A stretch of 8,870 nucleotides of DNA from an uncultured Capnocytophaga sp. (GCA_915070235.1 CAJZFM010000073.1:1-8870); one strand, 5' to 3'. Shown: positions 1 through 6,270, numbered from the stretch's first letter. Notes: generated by a model not told the origin, from the sequence alone. A program made the numbers and translations.

Positions 1-105
1 CTTCCGCGCGTATTAGCCGGTATTTTAGAAAACTACCAAACCCCCGAAGGTATTGTAGTCCCCAAAATCCTTAGAAAATACACCGGCTTTGATATTATCA
101 ACTAA
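1..105 (+). CDS. serS: Seryl-tRNA synthetase, C-terminal fragment
   Basis: Reading from base 1 in frame gives 34 codons and a TAA at 103-105. The peptide contains [18 protein letters not shown] and ends [14 protein letters not shown]. This matches the C-terminal end of class II seryl-tRNA synthetases, where the motif 3 helix (ALPR..AAILEN.Q) is followed by 'P..L.PYTGFD'. The enzyme charges tRNA-Ser with serine in the cytoplasm. Only the tail is inside the window, so the catalytic core, the N-terminal coiled-coil arm and the start lie upstream. A rho-independent terminator about 90 bases downstream probably ends its transcript. The identification rests on this short but characteristic tail. 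Confidence 0.85.
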   Translation, partial: LPRVLAGILENYQTPEGIVVPKILRKYTGFDIIN

Positions 106-111
106 TCCTAC

Positions 112-124
112 ACTTTGTCAAAGT
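112..124. repeat. Short perfect palindrome after serS
   Basis: ACTTTG-T-CAAAGT is a perfect 6-bp dyad with a one-base centre, seven bases after the serS stop. It is too tight to fold as an RNA hairpin, so an operator-like protein site or chance are the options. A second small GC-rich dyad follows at 137-149 (GTGCG-gct-CGCAC), which could fold. No function is assigned. Confidence 0.3.
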
Positions 125-192
125 CCTTAATTGCCCGTGCGGCTCGCACCTTTGAAAAAGTCTATCATACAGCTACTTAAAAACCGAATTAC

Positions 193-221
193 AAGCCTCT
201 TCCAAGCGAAGAGGTTTTTTT
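193..221 (+). terminator. Rho-independent terminator downstream of serS
   Basis: A 7-bp perfect stem CCTCTTC (196-202) / GAAGAGG (208-214) encloses the loop CAAGC and is followed directly by seven T residues (215-221). Upstream A residues can pair with the start of the T run. This is a textbook intrinsic terminator oriented for plus-strand transcripts. It would separate serS from the restriction-modification genes. Confidence 0.85.
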
Positions 222-284
222 GTATTCACCAATTTGCTAATTTTCCTCCTGCCCCCCTAACTCTACCAAATCATCAAAACAATG

Positions 285-328
285 AGCCAATTAGAAAATT
301 AACAAATAAGTTAATTAGCTAATTGGCT
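285..328. repeat. Near-perfect 19-bp inverted repeat upstream of the restriction operon
   Basis: Left arm agccaattagaaaattaac (285-303) and right arm (310-328) are reverse complements at 17 of 19 positions, with the 6-base spacer aaataa. The right arm runs into an imperfect 8-base direct repeat (gttaatta, gctaattg, gctaattt, gcaaatt; 310-340), and a related copy lies at 230-239. The right arm covers the place where a -33 element of the downstream promoter would sit, so the dyad could be an operator, as control sites of restriction systems often are. It could equally be a by-product of an AATT-rich octamer repeat. Confidence 0.6.
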
Positions 329-353
329 AATTTGCAAATTATCCCTACCTTTG
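323..353 (+). promoter_or_regulatory. Putative promoter of the restriction-modification operon
   Basis: TACCTTTG at 346-353 matches the Bacteroidota -7 consensus TAnnTTTG exactly. A TTG at 323-325 lies 20 bases upstream, at the usual distance for a -33 element. Transcription would start near 358-360, giving a leader of about 16 bases before the ATG at 375. The TTG at 351-353 that would extend the downstream reading frame lies inside this motif, which argues strongly for the ATG start. Confidence 0.7.
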
Positions 354-374
354 TCCCCTCAAGAAATACAACTT

Positions 375-2396
375 ATGAAAAGTAAATGGACTTTAGAAAA
401 TGATGTAAACGATTGGGTAAAAGAAAAACTCAATAGCCTAAACCTGAAAAAACATACCGATTGGAACGAAGAAACCTCTATGAGTAACTACCTAAAAGAA
501 GCACTAAAAGGTTCTGCGAAAACCAAGAATAAAACCAATTTCGGAATCCCCGATTTCCATATCGAAAAATATAACCTACCCATCATCATCGAAGATAAAT
601 TGAACCACTCCAAACTCATCGCCCAAAACAAAGACGGAGTAAAGTTCGATGATAAATCCATTAGCCAATACGCCGTAAATGGCGCCCTGCACTACGCTTT
701 CAATATGATTGCAAGTGCCAAATATACCGAAGTAATCGCCATAGGTGTCGCCGGAGATAGCCAGCAAAATGTAGAAATAAAAGTCTACTACGTATTTGGA
801 TCCGCCAAAAATGCCTACAAAGAGCTTGAAACCGTCAAAGAACTCGACTTCTTAGAAAATAAAGCTTCTTTCCAAGCATTCTACGAAGCAGCTGTCCTCA
901 GCGAAGAGGAAAAACACCAAATCCTCATCGAAAGCCAAGCTACCCTACAAGGATATGCCAAAAAGTTAAACAAACTAATGCATAGCCATAACATAACCGC
1001 ACCCCAACGCGTACTCTATGTATCAGGAATGCTCCTTTCTATGCAGGATATTGAAGACCTCAATGGCAATAAAGAATACGGCTTAACCCCCGATGACCTA
1101 CAAGGCTCCCAAACTGCCACCAAAAGAGACGGCAAAAAAATCGTAGACCAAATAAAAGCCTTCCTTGATGTACGCCAAATTCCCGAAGAAAAGAAAAACC
1201 TAATGCTCGCCTCCTTTGGCGAAATATCCAAAGATGCACAACGCGATGAGTTGACCAACTGCCACAAAGAAGTAGCCGAATTTATAAATGGTAAAGCCTC
1301 TGTTAGCAAACAAGTCTTCACCTTCATTTATGAATACATCTTCAAATCCATCGACGGATTAGGAGGACATATCGATATTATGGGCGAAATGTATTCCGAA
1401 TTCCTAAAATACGCATTAGGCGATGGCAAAGAATTAGGCATCGTCCTAACACCTCCCTACATCACCAAAATGATGGCACAAATACTCAATATCACTAGCG
1501 AGAACAAAGTGATGGACTTAGCCACAGGCTCCGCCGGATTCCTCGTATCCGCAATGGAGCTAATGATCGAAAACGTAAATACTCAATTCGGAAAAAACAC
1601 CACCAAAGCACAAGAAAAAATAAACCACCTCAAAAAAAATAACCTACTCGGTATCGAGCTTAATGCCGAAATGTATACACTCGCCACCACTAATATGATA
1701 CTGCGTGGTGATGGATCAAGCCGAATAGAAAAAGGCTCTGCCTTCAACCGCCCCGAATACCTCTTTACCGACTTCAATGCCGACAGAGTACTGCTCAACC
1801 CCCCTTTCTCTTTTGAAGAAAAAGGACTCCCCTTTATTGCCTACGGATTAGATAAAATGCAAAAAGACGGCTTAGGCGCCATCATCATTCAAGACAGCGC
1901 AGGAAGCGGAGAAGCTATCAAAACAGCCCGAGAAATCCTCAAAAAACACACTCTCCTTGCCTCTATCAAAATGCCATTAGACCTTTTCGCTCCAATGGCT
2001 GATGTGCAAACCTCTATTTATATTTTCAAAGCACACACGCCCCATGACTACCAGAAAACCGTTAGGTTTATCGATTTTAGAGAAGATGGTTACAAGCGCA
2101 CCAAACGAGGTATTTTAGAAAAAGACAACCCCACACAGCGCTATCAAGACATCATCAAAATATACAAAGCAGGACACCGCGCCCAAGTCGATAATACCCT
2201 TTGGAACCTCAAAAAAACCTATATAGAAGACTTCATCACCCCCGAAGGAAACGATTGGAACTTTGAAAAACACCAAACCCCCGACACCATCCCCACCCTC
2301 GCCGACTTCAAAAAAACCGTCGCCGACTACCTCGCTTGGGAAGTAACCAATCTACTAAAAACACAAAACACCCCCGATGAGCACTTGGGAAAATAA
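375..2396 (+). CDS. Fused restriction nuclease-N6-adenine methyltransferase (BcgI-like, Type IIB candidate)
   Basis: This 673-residue protein combines cleavage and methylation in one chain. Near the N-terminus, [20 protein letters not shown] carries a PD-(D/E)xK nuclease signature (P59-D60 and E73-D74-K75). A helical linker follows, then a gamma-class N6-adenine methyltransferase: GIVLTPP (TP motif common in HsdM-like enzymes), SAM-binding motif [10 protein letters not shown] (D381-F389) and catalytic motif IV NPPF (N475-F478). BcgI A subunits have this architecture at about 640 residues and work with a separate specificity subunit, as the next gene provides. Such enzymes methylate adenine in a bipartite site and cut on both sides of it. 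The ATG at 375 is chosen because an upstream TTG (351) lies inside the promoter. A plain HsdM missing its HsdR partner is the alternative, but the nuclease motif and 673-residue length argue against it. The cleavage pattern is inferred. Confidence 0.85.
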   Translation: MKSKWTLENDVNDWVKEKLNSLNLKKHTDWNEETSMSNYLKEALKGSAKTKNKTNFGIPDFHIEKYNLPIIIEDKLNHSKLIAQNKDGVKFDDKSISQYAVNGALHYAFNMIASAKYTEVIAIGVAGDSQQNVEIKVYYVFGSAKNAYKELETVKELDFLENKASFQAFYEAAVLSEEEKHQILIESQATLQGYAKKLNKLMHSHNITAPQRVLYVSGMLLSMQDIEDLNGNKEYGLTPDDLQGSQTATKRDGKKIVDQIKAFLDVRQIPEEKKNLMLASFGEISKDAQRDELTNCHKEVAEFINGKASVSKQVFTFIYEYIFKSIDGLGGHIDIMGEMYSEFLKYALGDGKELGIVLTPPYITKMMAQILNITSENKVMDLATGSAGFLVSAMELMIENVNTQFGKNTTKAQEKINHLKKNNLLGIELNAEMYTLATTNMILRGDGSSRIEKGSAFNRPEYLFTDFNADRVLLNPPFSFEEKGLPFIAYGLDKMQKDGLGAIIIQDSAGSGEAIKTAREILKKHTLLASIKMPLDLFAPMADVQTSIYIFKAHTPHDYQKTVRFIDFREDGYKRTKRGILEKDNPTQRYQDIIKIYKAGHRAQVDNTLWNLKKTYIEDFITPEGNDWNFEKHQTPDTIPTLADFKKTVADYLAWEVTNLLKTQNTPDEHLGK

Positions 2397-3526
2397 ACGC
2401 CCACTTAACACAAAAACTCCAAACAGTTAAGTGGGCAGAATTTACCATTGGAGATTTGTTTGATATTAATCCTACAAAATATTATAAACTACCCAATGAG
2501 GTAATTATTTCTAAAAATGGTTGTGTCCCCTTAATATCCAATTCATCAACTGATAATGGTGTTATGGGATACTCAAATATGAAAGCTAATAACAAAGGAA
2601 ATTCTCTAACTTGTTCAGACACTACTATGGGGGCTGAAACAATGTTTTATCAAGAAAAAGATTTTATTGGGTATTCTCATATACAACATTTAGTGCCTAA
2701 ATTCAAAGTATTTAATAAAGCTATTGCTTATATGATTATTACCGCATCACGAATTGCTACAGCTAATAAATATGACTATGGTACAAAATTTAATAGGAAA
2801 GCTATGAATGCTACTAAAATCACTCTCCCCACCCATAACGGAGCCATAGATTTCGCCTTTATGGAAACCTTTATAGCTGAGCTGGAAGCTCAGCGTGTAG
2901 TTGAGTTAGAAGTTCAGCGCAATACAGAGCTGGAAGCTTACTTAACCGTTACAGGACTTAAAGACTACACCCTTACCCAAGAAGAAGAAGAAACCCTAAA
3001 CAGTTTAGATAAAGTACAGTGGAAAGAATATAATTTAAATGATTTATATGGTAATGCTACACGCGGAAAACGACTAAAAAGTACCGACCGTATAACAGGA
3101 AAATTACCTTTTGTAACCGCAGGTGAAGCCGATACAGGTATTTCAGATTTTATAGGAAACAAAGTAACTATCTTTTCTGAGAATACCACAACTATTGATA
3201 TGTTCGGTTCAGCCAAATACAGAAACTATTCTTATGGAGGAGATGACCATATAGCTGTTGTGCATACCGAAAAAGTACCCAAATATGCCGCTATTTTTGT
3301 AACTTCAGCTATACACAAAGTATCTTATGCAGGGCAATTCAGTTATTCACGTAACTTTTATGCTAAAGATGCAGATGAGCTAAACATTTTTCTCCCCACT
3401 AAAAACGGCACCCCCGATTACGATTTTATGAACACCTACATCTCTGCCATTCACAAAGTAGTCATCAAAGAAGTCGTCCTCTATGCCGAAAAGAAAATAC
3501 AAGCCACTAAAGAGGTTATAAAATAA
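2377..3526 (+). CDS. Specificity (S) subunit of the restriction-modification system, 5' end out of frame
   Basis: The main frame is open from 2381 to the TAA at 3526 but has no ATG or GTG near its beginning. It consists of two similar halves, each a target-recognition domain plus a conserved helical region. [11 protein letters not shown] (Trp codon 2432) matches [11 protein letters not shown] (Trp codon 3020), and [15 protein letters not shown] (Leu codon 2825) matches [15 protein letters not shown] (Leu codon 3392). The KWAEF block is therefore real coding sequence and lies upstream of the first usable start, TTG 2456. The natural start is probably ATG 2377, which overlaps the methyltransferase gene by 20 bases and reads [13 protein letters not shown] before hitting TAA at 2428-2430. 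Removing one A from the A5 run at 2412-2416 joins both frames into 382 residues, close to BcgI B (about 340). The subunit would position the partner enzyme on a bipartite DNA site. It may be a mutated, frameshifted or unusually initiated gene, or a sequencing error. Confidence 0.75.
2399..2436 (+). promoter_or_regulatory. Perfect 11-bp hairpin at the methyltransferase/specificity junction
   Basis: GCCCACTTAAC (2399-2409) and GTTAAGTGGGC (2426-2436) are exact reverse complements around a 16-base loop. The left arm begins three bases after the methyltransferase stop codon. The loop contains the A5 run where the two specificity frames diverge, and the TAA ending the ATG-2377 frame lies in the right arm. 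No T tract follows, so it is not a classical terminator. It could modulate translation, frameshifting or mRNA stability between the two genes. Confidence 0.65.
2879..2950 (+). repeat. 24-bp (8-residue) tandem repeat in the central helix of the S subunit
   Basis: Units start at 2879 (ELEAQRVV), 2903 (ELEVQRNT) and 2927 (ELEAYLTV, which matches only over its first half). Each unit is 24 bases, so copy-number change keeps the frame. It lies in the helical conserved region between the two recognition domains. In Type I enzymes of the EcoR124 family, short in-frame repeats at the same place set the spacer length of the bipartite target. The same role is inferred here. Confidence 0.7.
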
Positions 3527-3575
3527 CCACACACAAAAAACCAGATTGCTGTTGGCTTTGAGTTAGTTTGGAGCA

Positions 3576-3607
3576 TTTGCTTTTATAAATAAAAATACTT
3601 ACTTTTG
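3576..3607 (+). promoter_or_regulatory. Putative promoter of the prenyltransferase gene
   Basis: TTTG at 3576-3579 and TACTTTTG at 3600-3607 are separated by 20 bases, matching the Bacteroidota -33/-7 arrangement (TAnnTTTG). Transcription would start near 3613, about 18 bases before the ATG at 3631. The gene is thus likely transcribed independently of the restriction operon. I see no clear intrinsic terminator between 3527 and 3575. Confidence 0.7.
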
Positions 3608-3630
3608 CAGGAAATAAAACGACCTATGCT

Positions 3631-4500
3631 ATGTGGCAGGTGGAAAAGAAAAAAATATTAGGGCTTTTCTCAGTGGTGCGGGGGTATAATATCCTGATGC
3701 TGTGTGTGGCTCAATACCTAACAGCTATCTTTATTCTATCAAGGGCACCTGTAAAGAGGGTATTGCTTGATGGGCGGCTCTTTGCTATAGTGCTCTCTGG
3801 AGCTTTGGCAGTGGCAGGGGGCTATATCATCAATGCGTTCTATGATAAGGAAAAGGATATGATCAACAAGCCTACACGGGCGATGATAGATCGCTTGGTG
3901 GGACAAAATACGAAACTTACTCTCTACTTCGTGCTGAATTTTCTTTCGGTGATTGTGGCCAGCTATGTGTCTTTTGCGGCGGTGCTGTTCTTCTCTATCT
4001 ATATCTTTATGATGTGGTTCTACTCGCATCGCTTGAAGAAAATGGTGCTGGTGGGCAATATCATCTCAGGGATACTCTCCATTATTCCTTTCTTTGCTAT
4101 ATTTGTGTATTATCATAATTTTCAGAAGGTTATATTTGTCCATGCGGCTTTTCTTTACTACTTGCTCTTGGCCAAGGACTTTGTGAAAGACCTACAGAAT
4201 ATCAAGGGAGATTTTGCCTTGGGTTACCACACCATAGCTACTGATTATGGAGAGCGAAGCTCTAAGCAACTGATTAGTTTGCTGGTAGGGCTGACGCTTC
4301 TGTGTGTGTATTTCTTGACATCTTTCCCTGATACAGGGGCAATGAAGTACTATTTCATCTTGGCTGCCATTGTGCTGCTGGCTGTCTTTACCCCTATTCT
4401 ATGGCGGAGCAAGACAGAGGTGCATTATGCTTTCTTGCGAAACCTACTGAAGGTGATTATCGTGGTGGGCGTGTTCTGTATAGTATTGGTAAGAAGATAA
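3631..4500 (+). CDS. UbiA-family prenyltransferase (geranylgeranylglycerol-phosphate geranylgeranyltransferase-like)
   Basis: This 289-residue integral membrane protein belongs to the UbiA superfamily, which transfers a polyprenyl group from its diphosphate to an acceptor inside the membrane. The first Mg/diphosphate motif is N68-AFY-D72-KEK-D76 (NxxxDxxxD). The second is D183-FVK-D187-LQNIKG-D194. The loop YSHRLKK (131-137) between them is typical of the family. About eight or nine hydrophobic spans are visible. Flavobacterial proteins of this type are usually annotated as geranylgeranylglycerol-phosphate geranylgeranyltransferase by similarity to archaeal lipid enzymes. The true acceptor is uncertain and could be a quinone precursor or another small molecule. 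It has its own promoter and runs convergently into the next, minus-strand gene. Confidence 0.85.
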   Translation: MWQVEKKKILGLFSVVRGYNILMLCVAQYLTAIFILSRAPVKRVLLDGRLFAIVLSGALAVAGGYIINAFYDKEKDMINKPTRAMIDRLVGQNTKLTLYFVLNFLSVIVASYVSFAAVLFFSIYIFMMWFYSHRLKKMVLVGNIISGILSIIPFFAIFVYYHNFQKVIFVHAAFLYYLLLAKDFVKDLQNIKGDFALGYHTIATDYGERSSKQLISLLVGLTLLCVYFLTSFPDTGAMKYYFILAAIVLLAVFTPILWRSKTEVHYAFLRNLLKVIIVVGVFCIVLVRR

Positions 4501-4528
4501 TGAAAAGTGAAAAGTGAAAAGTGAAGAG
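4501..4528. repeat. Heptamer array, unit TGAAAAG (4 copies)
   Basis: Four 7-base units (TGAAAAG three times, then TGAAGAG) begin on the base after the TAA of the prenyltransferase gene. The same unit family reappears as a 19-copy array at 8679-8811. Because 7 is not a multiple of 3, the TGA in each unit falls in all three plus-strand frames. Confidence 0.9.
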
Positions 4529-4540
4529 TACGAACTTAGA

Positions 4541-4575
4541 CTAATCACTAACCACTAATCACTAACTACTAATGA
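4541..4575. repeat. Heptamer array, unit CTAATCA (5 copies)
   Basis: Units are CTAATCA, CTAACCA, CTAATCA, CTAACTA and CTAATGA. The last unit supplies the TAG stop (4569-4571 on the complement) and the preceding His codon of the minus-strand membrane protein gene. On the minus strand the array gives stop codons in several frames after that gene. No hairpin terminator is visible between these two convergent genes. Confidence 0.85.
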
Positions 4576-5252
4576 TTTCTTTTCCCTTTAAGGTACCAAT
4601 AACCTTTGCTAGCGGCGAAGCCTAAGGCAAAGAGGGTGAGGAAGAAAAGGAATACTTTAGCTAAGAGAGCAAAGTCAATAGGTTCGCTCTTAGGGACATA
4701 GATGATTTGGGCACTTGCAGTGGCGGTAAGGCCTAAGAGGATAATAAGAATATTGACCATAAGGAGCACTTCCAAACGCAGATCTTTCTCTGGTAGTAGC
4801 GCAGCGATGCCCTTGGTACCCAATAACATAAAAACAAATAGGGTAAGACAAGCATAGAGGGTTGTTTTGGCGAAGTCGGCTCCTGAGAAAAAGAAGAAAG
4901 CCTGTGCCAGCACATAGATAAGACAAGGGAAGAGTAGTAGGCCAGGGAAAGCCAAAAGGATACGTTGGGCCTTGCTACGGCGGTTTTGGTAGTAGTCCCT
5001 AAGAGCAATGAATGCAAAAAGTAGTCCTATGGCTGATTCTATGGTAATTAGTACAGCCATGTCGCTTAGTATCTTAGGGGAGGCGAGCCACTGGCTGAGG
5101 GTCGTTTGGGATTGTTCGGAGGCAAAGTCGTAACTACCCCAAAGGAAGGCCACTAGTACGCCTGCCCATAGGGCTATCTGCCACAACCTCCAGAAGCTGA
5201 GCTTGAGGAGGGTGCTAAAAAAGATGAAGATAATTAGTAAAGCAATCAGCAT
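4569..5252 (-). CDS. Conserved-looking membrane protein, function unknown
   Basis: A 227-residue, very hydrophobic protein with about six predicted membrane spans: an N-terminal pair (roughly residues 1-40), a span near 65-85, one near 100-125, a pair near 130-165, and a last one near 190-212. It ends with the basic tail KGYWYLKGKRNH. A soluble loop containing RDYYQNRRSKAQR connects the third and fourth spans and should face the cytoplasm by the positive-inside rule. I do not recognise a family and see no catalytic motif. Its ATG lies only 2 bases after the stop of the phosphoribosyltransferase gene, so the two are almost certainly co-transcribed and translationally linked. Its final codons fall in a heptamer array. 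Confidence 0.75.
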   Translation of the reverse strand: MLIALLIIFIFFSTLLKLSFWRLWQIALWAGVLVAFLWGSYDFASEQSQTTLSQWLASPKILSDMAVLITIESAIGLLFAFIALRDYYQNRRSKAQRILLAFPGLLLFPCLIYVLAQAFFFFSGADFAKTTLYACLTLFVFMLLGTKGIAALLPEKDLRLEVLLMVNILIILLGLTATASAQIIYVPKSEPIDFALLAKVFLFFLTLFALGFAASKGYWYLKGKRNH

Positions 5253-5254
5253 AA

Positions 5255-5743
5255 TTATTGCAAATAAGCATGGGGTTCGCCCTCAAAGCTCACTTCAATG
5301 TGTTCTTGTAGAGAGGTGGAGAGGGAAAGTCCTTTGAAATCGGCCTTGATAGGGAATTTCTTATGGTTACGGTTGACCAGCACAGCGGTTTTGAGTTGCT
5401 TGAGGGGCACCTCAAGAAAGTGCTTAACGCCATAGATAAGGGTGGCACCACTACTAAGGACGTCATCTACCAAGACAACGGACTGGTTGGTGTATTCCTC
5501 CACGGGTAGAGAGGTGGTTACAGGGGCTAAGACATTGGTTTTATTGACCTTAACACTACACAGTATCACAGGGACAGGGCAGATGCGGCTTAGCTCCTCA
5601 TGTAGCTTCTCGGCAAAGATGTATCCGTTGCGCTCTATGCCTGCAAGGATAATCTTCTCTTGGTGTATGTTAGCCTCATAGATTTGGTAGGCTATACGAC
5701 GGATCTTGTGAGCGATTTGCTCGGAGGTAAGAATGGTAGTCAT
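5255..5743 (-). CDS. Type I phosphoribosyltransferase (PyrR-like fold)
   Basis: A 162-residue cytoplasmic protein. VVLVDDVLSSGAT (about residues 89-101) is the classic PRPP-binding loop of type I phosphoribosyltransferases, with the two adjacent Asp residues and the SSG turn. ILAGIERNGYIFAEKL (32-47) matches the N-terminal loop that contacts pyrophosphate in the PyrR/hypoxanthine phosphoribosyltransferase group. The substrate base cannot be told from sequence; a PyrR-like uracil enzyme or an orphan regulator are both possible. I start it at MTTILTSEQIAHKI (5743). An in-frame ATG at 5797 would add 18 residues (MSLKKTQNSELKNSKLIK) encoded by a heptamer repeat, which looks like non-coding DNA that happens to be open. 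The gene follows the S4-domain gene by 78 bases and is followed at 2 bases by the membrane protein gene. Confidence 0.85.
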   Translation of the reverse strand: MTTILTSEQIAHKIRRIAYQIYEANIHQEKIILAGIERNGYIFAEKLHEELSRICPVPVILCSVKVNKTNVLAPVTTSLPVEEYTNQSVVLVDDVLSSGATLIYGVKHFLEVPLKQLKTAVLVNRNHKKFPIKADFKGLSLSTSLQEHIEVSFEGEPHAYLQ

Positions 5744-5750
5744 CTTTATT

Positions 5751-5788
5751 AGTTTTGAGTTTTTGAGTTCTGAGTTTTGAGTTTTTTT
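5751..5788. repeat. Heptamer array, unit AGTTTTG (about 4 copies)
   Basis: Units are AGTTTTG, AGTTTTTG (one base longer), AGTTCTG and AGTTTTG, then a degenerate AGTTTTTTT. The array fills the leader just upstream of the phosphoribosyltransferase start. Next to it, the 10-mer ggctcaaaat occurs at 5791-5800 and again at 5806-5815. CAAAATTA at 5795-5802 reads TAATTTTG on the minus strand, an exact -7 match, but no well-placed -33 element is visible. Confidence 0.75.
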
Positions 5789-5821
5789 AAGGCTCAAAAT
5801 TAAGGGCTCAAAATATAAAAT

Positions 5822-6187
5822 TTAGAAATCAAGGAACTCATCGAGTTCGCGGCGGTCTTTTTTGGTAGGGCGACCTTCGCCTTTTTGGCGGTAATATTCT
5901 TGGGCTTGTTGTTGGGCTTTGGCCTGCTCAAAGGCTTCTTCAGGAGTGTTGTCTGTACAATAGAGACCGACAAGCTTAGCACCCACGCGTGATTCGGGTA
6001 GGTCATTGACCAGAATCTCATAGGTGATTTGGTCTTTTTTGATCTGCACCTTGTCCTGAGGGAAGACCTCCTTGGAGGCTTTGGCAACCTCTCCGTTGAT
6101 ACGTATATGACCTTTCTTGCAGGCCTCGGTGGCGATGCTACGTGTTTTGTAATAGCGTATGCACCAGAGATATTTGTCAATTCGCAT
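5822..6187 (-). CDS. RNA-binding S4-domain protein, Hsp15 (HslR)-like
   Basis: A 121-residue protein starting MRIDKYLWCIRYYKTRSIA, the typical opening of an S4 RNA-binding domain (about residues 1-60). It continues with GHIRINGE, the usual S4 hairpin, and then with a second region ending GEGRPTKKDRRELDEF. That basic 'RPTKKDRR' tail is characteristic of the Hsp15 family (E. coli HslR, 133 residues). HslR binds 50S subunits carrying stalled peptidyl-tRNA and helps to free them. Family membership is clear from motif and length; the ribosome-rescue role is transferred from E. coli. It is the first gene of the minus-strand cluster and diverges from the lipoprotein gene. Confidence 0.9.
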   Translation of the reverse strand: MRIDKYLWCIRYYKTRSIATEACKKGHIRINGEVAKASKEVFPQDKVQIKKDQITYEILVNDLPESRVGAKLVGLYCTDNTPEEAFEQAKAQQQAQEYYRQKGEGRPTKKDRRELDEFLDF

Positions 6188-6194
6188 AACTTAG

Positions 6195-6222
6195 GTGAAT
6201 AGTGAATAGAGAACAGAGAAAA
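6195..6222. repeat. Short heptamer array, unit GTGAATA (4 degenerate copies)
   Basis: Units are GTGAATA, GTGAATA, GAGAACA and GAGAAAA, all with a 7-base step. The array begins seven bases upstream of the S4-domain gene's ATG and so forms most of that gene's 5' leader. It belongs to the same general family as the GTGAAAA arrays elsewhere in the window. Confidence 0.75.
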
Positions 6223-6242
6223 ATTAAAGTAAAAATTTCATG

Positions 6243-6270
6243 CAAAAATACGAGATTTTTTTGTAACTTG
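6243..6270. promoter_or_regulatory. Putative divergent promoter region
   Basis: CAAAAATA at 6243-6250 reads TATTTTTG on the minus strand, an exact TAnnTTTG match that would start a transcript about 50 bases before the S4-domain gene. On the plus strand, TAACTTG at 6264-6270 is an imperfect -7 element for the lipoprotein gene starting at 6299. No convincing -33 element is seen for either. Both promoters would share this 28-base core. Confidence 0.45.

Noticed and set aside
106..284. tRNA or structured RNA gene after serS
   Set aside because: Only the terminator and two tiny dyads (112-124, 137-149) are visible; there is no cloverleaf pattern or TTCGA-type arm.
131..322. 63-codon plus-strand reading frame from a TTG after serS
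   Set aside because: It runs through the serS terminator hairpin and into the AT-rich inverted repeat, starts at a rare codon, and its peptide resembles no protein I recognise.
351..374. TTG 351 as start of the restriction-methyltransferase gene
   Set aside because: The TTG is part of the TACCTTTG promoter element and would lie upstream of the expected transcription start. ATG 375 fits.
576..1798. Three minus-strand reading frames inside the methyltransferase gene (576-767, 1016-1327, 1583-1798)
   Set aside because: They lie opposite a well-supported gene with clear motifs and their peptides show no domain or signal features.
2399..2436. Inverted repeat as a site for invertible switching of the specificity gene
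   Set aside because: Only 16 bases lie between the arms, inversion would not change the downstream frame, and there is no recombinase gene or second S cassette in the window.
2456..2458. TTG 2456 as the true start of the specificity subunit
   Set aside because: It cuts through a conserved block (GD/LFD) whose counterpart in the second half of the protein is complete, so translation should begin upstream.
3527..3630. Replication origin in the gap where strand skew changes
   Set aside because: The gap is about 100 bases, already holds a good promoter, and shows no cluster of TTATCCACA-type DnaA boxes. The skew change is reported, but an origin cannot be called.
5800..6180. 126-codon minus-strand frame overlapping the S4-domain gene
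   Set aside because: It is the shifted frame of the S4-domain gene; its peptide is rich in Pro, Arg and Ser without any recognisable fold, whereas the other frame matches Hsp15.
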